The notes under the pieces: model-generated
The model's input: the letters and a program-made list of their open reading frames with translations, nothing else
Database searches by the model: none
Told to the model about the DNA's origin: nothing
Position numbers and translations under genes: made by a program
DNA from: Palsa-1248 sp963737835
GTDB taxonomy: Bacteria > Gemmatimonadota > Gemmatimonadetes > Gemmatimonadales > Gemmatimonadaceae
NCBI GenBank assembly: GCA_963737835.1
Contig: CAVTUH010000001.1
Span: 2,356,001-2,420,000 of the forward strand
Reading direction: 5' to 3'
Length of the DNA stretch: 64,000 nt
In this document: positions 59,755 to 64,000 of the stretch, one piece after another
Layout of the letters: each line of letters begins with the position of its first letter
How positions within the stretch are numbered: the first letter of the stretch is position 1

Positions 59755-60846
59755 GGTCAGCGTGACCGGTGCGGGCGGTGTTGGTGCGAGGCGATCCTGG
59801 CGTGGGTGTCGGTGGCGGCGGAAAACGGCGCGCATCGCATCACCTTCGGGGGTGTTCTTCACGGGATGGACCGCGAGGATGCCGCGCTCGACCAACGCTT
59901 CTGCGCTGACGGGAACCGGCGGCAGGAATTGGAGCCACACGGTCGCCGGCGCCGGAGGTGCGTTGTCGAGGTCGATGAGGTTGTGTCCAACCGACCGCAC
60001 GCCGAGGCCGAGGAGCACGTCCATCTGGACCGTGAGCGCTCGGAAACGCGGCGGCACCGCGAGGAACCCGGAGCCGACGAGGGCGCGGAGCGTGTCACCG
60101 TGAATGGCCGCGAGTGCGCCCAGCACGTGCTCACCGAAGACATATCCGTTGCGTCTCGCGCTGGGCAGGAAGCGCGCCCAGTACGGCAACCCGACGCGCA
60201 GCGAGCGCCATGTCTTGTGTGGCCCGACCGGCAACAAGAGATCGACCAGCATGTTCCGCCTGATGTGGCCGAACACACGGGGGCGTCCCCCAGCGCCAAC
60301 CCGGTACGCGCCGACGATCCCCGGCCCGTGATCCGTGAATCGTCGGCGGATGCGGGTGAGCAGATCGCCGCCGAGCAGGCAGGTGTCGGGATCGATCTTG
60401 ATCGCCATCTCGAGGGTCGGCTCTTCGCGCGCGATCGTCGTGAGCAGCGCGTAGAAAGAGCTGGCGATGCCGCGGTAGCCGTGCGGGATCGCGTTGCGGA
60501 GGAGGTGGCCGCCGTTCGTCGCGATCCAGCGCGCCAGCAGATCGTAGGTGCCGTCGAACGTGCAATCGTCGAGGACCCACCGGCTCGCGTCCGGGAAGAA
60601 CGTCGCGACGCTTTCCAGTGCGTCGAGCGCCAACCGTCCTTCGCCGGGGCCCACTGCCATCCCGAATGCCACGCCGACCGAACTGACGGCAGCTCGATCG
60701 ACCCCCGGGGGGAATTGGGGGAGCGACAAGGGCCGGACGGTTGCTGAGGCTGCGACGTGTGTGGCCGTCGACGCCTCACCGAAGTGTGGCGCCGGCGTCA
60801 CATGTGCTGCCGTCAGGCCATGCGCGTTGGGGTCCTTCACCCGCAT
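59746..60846 (-). CDS. GT-A fold glycosyltransferase-like protein
   Basis: A 366-aa protein without signal peptide. The segment RLALDALESVATFFPDASRW, VLDDCTFDGTYDLLARW and the acidic motif AIKIDPDTCLLGGDLLTRIR look like a GT-A nucleotide-sugar fold with a DxD-like IDPDT. A hydrophobic region (NMLVDLLLPVGPH) follows. Family recognition is weak; it resembles conserved hypothetical proteins rather than a named GT family. Its last codons (APVTLTGG) read from a REP copy. It faces the P450 gene divergently. Confidence 0.55.
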   Translation of the reverse strand: MRVKDPNAHGLTAAHVTPAPHFGEASTATHVAASATVRPLSLPQFPPGVDRAAVSSVGVAFGMAVGPGEGRLALDALESVATFFPDASRWVLDDCTFDGTYDLLARWIATNGGHLLRNAIPHGYRGIASSFYALLTTIAREEPTLEMAIKIDPDTCLLGGDLLTRIRRRFTDHGPGIVGAYRVGAGGRPRVFGHIRRNMLVDLLLPVGPHKTWRSLRVGLPYWARFLPSARRNGYVFGEHVLGALAAIHGDTLRALVGSGFLAVPPRFRALTVQMDVLLGLGVRSVGHNLIDLDNAPPAPATVWLQFLPPVPVSAEALVERGILAVHPVKNTPEGDAMRAVFRRHRHPRQDRLAPTPPAPVTLTGG

Positions 60847-60937
60847 CGCTGCCGCCCCAATGGAGTTCGCGGGGTGAGCTGAAAGAGTCGGGCCAGAGCG
60901 CCCACCGGCGCGAGATTTCGCACAAGACCAAAGAACT

Positions 60938-60975
60938 ACTGGGGTCAGGGATCAGGGGTCAGGGGTCGGGGAACC
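60938..60975. repeat. Half of a heptamer-armed element, GGTCAGG flavour
   Basis: Tandem GGTCAGG/GATCAGG/GGTCAGG/GGTCGGG units (60943-60972) stand alone. No matching inverted arm or strong AGGCCAGC hairpin follows; only a remnant ATGGCCAGCTTG lies downstream. This looks like a truncated copy, just before the P450 gene. Confidence 0.65.
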
Positions 60976-61031
60976 GCAACAACGTGTGATGGCCAGCTTG
61001 CGCGCAGTGGGTTTCCGGAGATCCTACATGC

Positions 61032-62241
61032 GTGGAAATTCGAGCAACGGGGCCCTCGGGAAGGGTGACGGGCCGGCATGCCGGCGAGCACGTTCGCCTG
61101 AAGGACCTGGCGGTCGATCCCTACCCGATCCTGGCGCGCCTGCGGGCGTTGGAGCCCGTCTCGTGGGTCAACGAGGCGCAGATGTGGTTCGTGACGCGAC
61201 GGGCGGACGTCGTGCAGGTGCTTCGCGAGCCCGAGCTGTTTCGGACCGACTCGCCGCATTCCACCATTCGCGACACCTTCGGCGAGCAGATGTTGAGCAC
61301 TGAGGGCGAGCAGCATCGCCGATACAAGAGTCACTGCAACGCGCCGTTCAACGCCCGATCGGTCAGGGAGCACGGCGTGCCACTGACCGAGGGGAAGGTG
61401 ACCGAGCTCGTCGACGCCGTTGCCAGCAGGCGCGAGATCGAGTTGCGCACGGCCCTCACGAGTGAGCTCGCCGTCTACCTGGTCGCGACCGTGCTCGGCG
61501 TCCCGCGCGGGCTGCATGCGCCGATTCGCGAATGGTACGACGCGTTCGCGGCGGCGCTCGCCAATTTCTCCTGGGACCCAACGATCCGCGCACGAGGTCA
61601 TGCGGCGGTGCAGGAGTTTCGCGACGCGGTCTTGCCACTCGTGCACCAGAATGGCGACGGGAAGCGACCCATCGTTGCTCGGGACATTGAGCCGCGAGAC
61701 AGGGGATCGCCTCACCGATGATGAGATCGTCGCCAACGCGTTGATCGTGTTCTTCGGCGGCATAGAGACGACGGAGTCGACGATCCTGAATGTCGTCTGG
61801 TCGCTCTTGCGGCATCCCGATGCGCTCGAGGTCGTCCGTGCCGATCGCGCGCTGCTCTCGCACGCCATTGAGGAGGCGTTGCGGTGGGAGCCGGCAGTAC
61901 AGTCCTGCACGCGACACGTGGCTCGCCCTGTCGAGCTGGGTGGTGTCGCGCTCGCCGCGGGCGACATCGTCCAGTGCATGCTAGGCGCGGCGAACCGCGA
62001 CCCCGAGTACTTCGAGGCACCCGACCTCTTCAATCTCCACCGTGCCAACGCGGCTGACCACGTCTCGTTCGGGTCGGGCAAACATTTCTGTCTCGGCGCA
62101 TCACTCGCCCGTGCGGAGGTCCGGGTCGTGTTGGAGACGCTGCTGGATCGCTTCCCGAAGCTGCGTGGTGATCCCGCGCGACCAAGTGCACCGTATGGGT
62201 ACGAATTCAGATCTCCGAGGACGGTGTGGGTGTTGGTGTAG
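61032..62241 (+). pseudogene. Cytochrome P450, one frameshift
   Basis: The two frames join into a ~403-aa P450. The first (GTG 61032) has the N-terminal VDPYPILARLRALEPVSWV and STEGEQHRRYKSHCNAPFN (the C-helix region). The second has LTDDEIVANALIVFFGGIET (I-helix), the ExxR motif in HAIEEALRWEPAVQSCTRH and the heme loop FGSGKHFCLGASLAR with the axial Cys. The frame shifts near 61640-61680, one base, in the region before LLGTLSRETGDRLTDDE. All key residues are present across the two frames. Substrate unknown; soluble class I type. Could be decay or sequence error. Confidence 0.87.
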
Positions 62242-62282
62242 CAGCCATCGACCCGCGACCTGACAGATGATAGGTTCGAGTT

Positions 62283-63557
62283 GTGGCACAGCCTGACGAA
62301 GAGCCGGTGGTCTCGCGTCGGGCCCTGGTCGTAGGGGCCTTGGGCGCCGCGACGGCGGCGTTGAGTCGGGTGTTGCCGAGCGACGTGCTCTCCGAGCTGG
62401 GTGAGCGGACGCCCGCGGGTGGTCCGGCCGCGCCGCTTCTCCCGGACGCGACGCGTGTACCCGGGCCCGGGACGAGTGCAGTGGGGAGCCGCGCACCATC
62501 AGTCCATCTGGCGCGTGCGCCGGCTGGCAAAGTGGCCGGTGAATCATTTACCCCGCTCCAGGACCTGCACGGGATCATCACGCCGTCCGACTTGCACTAT
62601 GAGCGACACCACGCCGGCGTCCCCGCGATCGACCCGGATCGCTACCGGCTCTTGCTTCACGGACTCGTTGACCGTGCGCTCGTCTTCACGTTGGCCGAAC
62701 TCCAGCGATTTCCGTCCGTGTCCCGCATCTATTTCATCGAGTGCTCTGGCAACGGGCGGGCGGCCTATCGCGCGATGTCGCCGCAGACCACGCCGCAGCA
62801 GATCGATGGCCTCACGAGTACGAGTGAATGGACGGGGGTGCCGCTCGGCACCCTGCTGCGCGAGGCGGGTCTCCAGTCGGGCGCCCGGTGGCTACTGGCG
62901 GAGGGTGGGGATGCGGCGCTCATGACGCGAAGCATCCCGCTGTCGAAGGCCCTCGATGACGCCCTCGTGGCGTATGCGCAGAACGGCGAGCCGCTGCGGC
63001 CCGAGCAGGGGTTCCCGGTGCGCCTCGTGCTGCCGGGCTGGGAGGGCAACACGAACATCAAGTGGTTGCGGCGGATCAAAGTCGGTGATGCGCCGTTCAT
63101 GACACGCGAAGAAACCTCCCGCTATACGGATGCGTTGCGCGGTGACGAGGCGCGCCAGTTCAGCTTCGTAATGGACGCGAAGTCCATCATCACCTTCCCC
63201 GCCTACCCGACCGTGCTGAGTGGCCGCGGCTGGTGGGAGATCCGTGGTATCGCGTGGACGGGCCGCGGGCGGATCACCGGTGTCGACGTGAGCACCGACG
63301 GCGGCGCGACCTGGGCACCGGCAACGTTGCAGGAGCCGGTGCTTCCGCTGGCACATACGCGTTTCCGTCATCTGTGGGAGTGGCGCGGGCAGTCGACGAC
63401 GCTCATGAGCCGCGCGATAGATGAGACGGGATACGTACAGCCCACCCTCGCGACGCTGCGAGCCGTGCGTGGACCCGGGACGAACTACCATCTCAACAGC
63501 ATCCGCGCATGGGATGTCGATGCGACGGGTCATGTCACATTTGCTGCCCGTGTGTGA
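62283..63557 (+). CDS. soxC: Tat-exported SoxC/sulfite oxidase-type molybdoenzyme
   Basis: A 424-aa molybdopterin enzyme. The Tat signal is SRRALVVGALGAATAALSRV (residues 11-30). The oxidoreductase domain has the molybdenum-ligand Cys154 in RIYFIECSGNGRAAY, and SEWTGVPLGTLLREAG and GWEGNTNIKWLRRIKVGD. The C-terminal dimerisation domain has RGWWEIRGIAWTGRGRITGV and VDVSTDGGATW. This fits SoxC (sulfane dehydrogenase subunit) and sulfite dehydrogenases. The gene overlaps the SoxD-like gene by 26 bp. Function in thiosulfate oxidation or periplasmic sulfite oxidation is inferred. Confidence 0.88.
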   Translation: MAQPDEEPVVSRRALVVGALGAATAALSRVLPSDVLSELGERTPAGGPAAPLLPDATRVPGPGTSAVGSRAPSVHLARAPAGKVAGESFTPLQDLHGIITPSDLHYERHHAGVPAIDPDRYRLLLHGLVDRALVFTLAELQRFPSVSRIYFIECSGNGRAAYRAMSPQTTPQQIDGLTSTSEWTGVPLGTLLREAGLQSGARWLLAEGGDAALMTRSIPLSKALDDALVAYAQNGEPLRPEQGFPVRLVLPGWEGNTNIKWLRRIKVGDAPFMTREETSRYTDALRGDEARQFSFVMDAKSIITFPAYPTVLSGRGWWEIRGIAWTGRGRITGVDVSTDGGATWAPATLQEPVLPLAHTRFRHLWEWRGQSTTLMSRAIDETGYVQPTLATLRAVRGPGTNYHLNSIRAWDVDATGHVTFAARV

Positions 63558-64000
63558 TCCCCCGCGTCGCTCGAATGGCGGCCGCCTGCGTCGGAGCGTG
63601 GTACTGCTGGTCGCCGTGAGCGCCGTCCTCGCCGCTTGTGGCCAGTCCTCGGCGGGCGTGCGGTCTGCCGATGCTGCGCCCGCGCGGTTTGGATTCGGCG
63701 AACCCGCGACCAGCGACGACATCGCCCGATGGAACACGGATGTCGATGCGTTTGGCCGTGGACTGCCACACGACAGTGGGACGGCCGCTCAAGGTGCGGC
63801 GATCTACGCGACGCAGTGCGCGGTCTGCCATGGCGCCGACGGCGTACACGGCGTCGTCCCCCCCGCACCCCCTCTCGTGGGCCGGATTCCCGGCGATGCC
63901 TTTCCATTTGCGACGGATACGACGGCGGTCGCGACTGTCGGCAATTACTGGCCGTATGCGACGACGCTCTACGACTACATCGCCCGGGCTATGCCCTTCC
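63532..64000 (+). CDS. soxD: SoxD-type c-type cytochrome lipoprotein, cut by the window edge
   Basis: At least 156 codons, open to the end. A lipoprotein-type signal (RSVVLLVAVSAVLAACGQ, lipobox VLAAC) leads into a Pro/Ala-rich stretch, then RWNTDVDAFGRGLPHDSGTA, GAAIYATQCAVCHGADGVHG with the CxxCH heme site and PPLVGRI. This arrangement matches SoxD and related cytochrome subunits of SoxCD. ATG 63532 starts within the last codons of the upstream gene; GTG 63550 is possible. It should accept electrons from SoxC. The axial Met lies beyond the edge, although RAMPF is the last visible sequence. Confidence 0.82.
   Translation, partial: MSHLLPVCDPPRRSNGGRLRRSVVLLVAVSAVLAACGQSSAGVRSADAAPARFGFGEPATSDDIARWNTDVDAFGRGLPHDSGTAAQGAAIYATQCAVCHGADGVHGVVPPAPPLVGRIPGDAFPFATDTTAVATVGNYWPYATTLYDYIARAMPF

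Noticed and set aside
1..64000. tRNA, rRNA or riboswitch genes
   Set aside because: No cloverleaf with CCA-end context, rRNA-like tract or known riboswitch core was recognised by eye; a covariance-model search would be needed to be certain.

Overview
The window is about 64 kb of high-GC bacterial chromosome without rRNA, tRNA, CRISPR or phage genes that I could recognise. The gene families suggest a Gram-negative soil-type bacterium near Gemmatimonadota or Acidobacteriota: a PadR-controlled ADOP-type MacB/FtsX permease, a SusC/RagA TonB-linked receptor, a DUF5916 protein, sedolisin, Reg_prop/GGDEF sensor, Tat-exported enzymes and many outer-membrane barrels. This placement is inferred from family content only.

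Layout. 1-15 kb: a truncated secreted esterase, two methyltransferases, small secreted proteins, an IS5-group insertion sequence, an SGNH hydrolase, barrel proteins, a DUF5916 protein, a DUF302 protein and a large propeller-diguanylate cyclase. 15-21 kb: an ACMSD-type amidohydrolase with an OPT transporter, then PadR with a frameshifted ADOP permease. 21-40 kb: the metabolic core of the window, a divergent set of genes for tryptophan/kynurenine and aromatic-CoA breakdown. The minus-strand block carries SDR, SnoaL-like, RidA, hotdog thioesterase, acyl-CoA dehydrogenase, crotonase, SDR, anthraniloyl-CoA monooxygenase/reductase-type fusion, IorB-DUF6537, IorA, KynB-like cyclase and an amidohydrolase. 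The plus-strand block carries a class V PLP enzyme (candidate kynureninase), bicupin, amino-acid permease and tryptophan 2,3-dioxygenase. 40-50 kb: dicarboxylate symporter, SDR, hydrolase, two NHL-like lipoproteins, a frameshifted sedolisin, FAD oxidase and MsrA. 50-64 kb: a Tat-exported SelA-like PLP protein, VOC dioxygenase, LVIVD/DUF305 pair, SusC receptor, glycosyltransferase, a frameshifted P450 and SoxC/SoxD-type genes that run off the edge.

The cluster reads as tryptophan uptake, ring opening by the dioxygenase, deformylation by the KynB-like enzyme, side-chain processing by the PLP enzyme, then CoA-level dearomatisation by the fused flavoenzyme and beta-oxidation-like steps. No CoA ligase is visible, while a 2-oxoacid:ferredoxin oxidoreductase (IorAB) is embedded in the cluster; this is the most interesting metabolic puzzle.

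Intergenic DNA is unusually structured. One class consists of GC-rich terminator hairpins (core AGGCCAGC...GCTGGCCT with A/T-rich shoulders) enclosed by long inverted arms of heptamer tandem repeats, in two flavours (GACGTTR and GGTCAGG). The IS5 element sits inside one arm with a 4-bp CTAA duplication. A second class is a REP/BIME-like palindrome (GGGCGACGCA-TTGCGTCGCCCCTACCCGCC), single or in inverted pairs. Three long conserved genes and the transposase each carry one frameshift, which may be real decay or sequence error.
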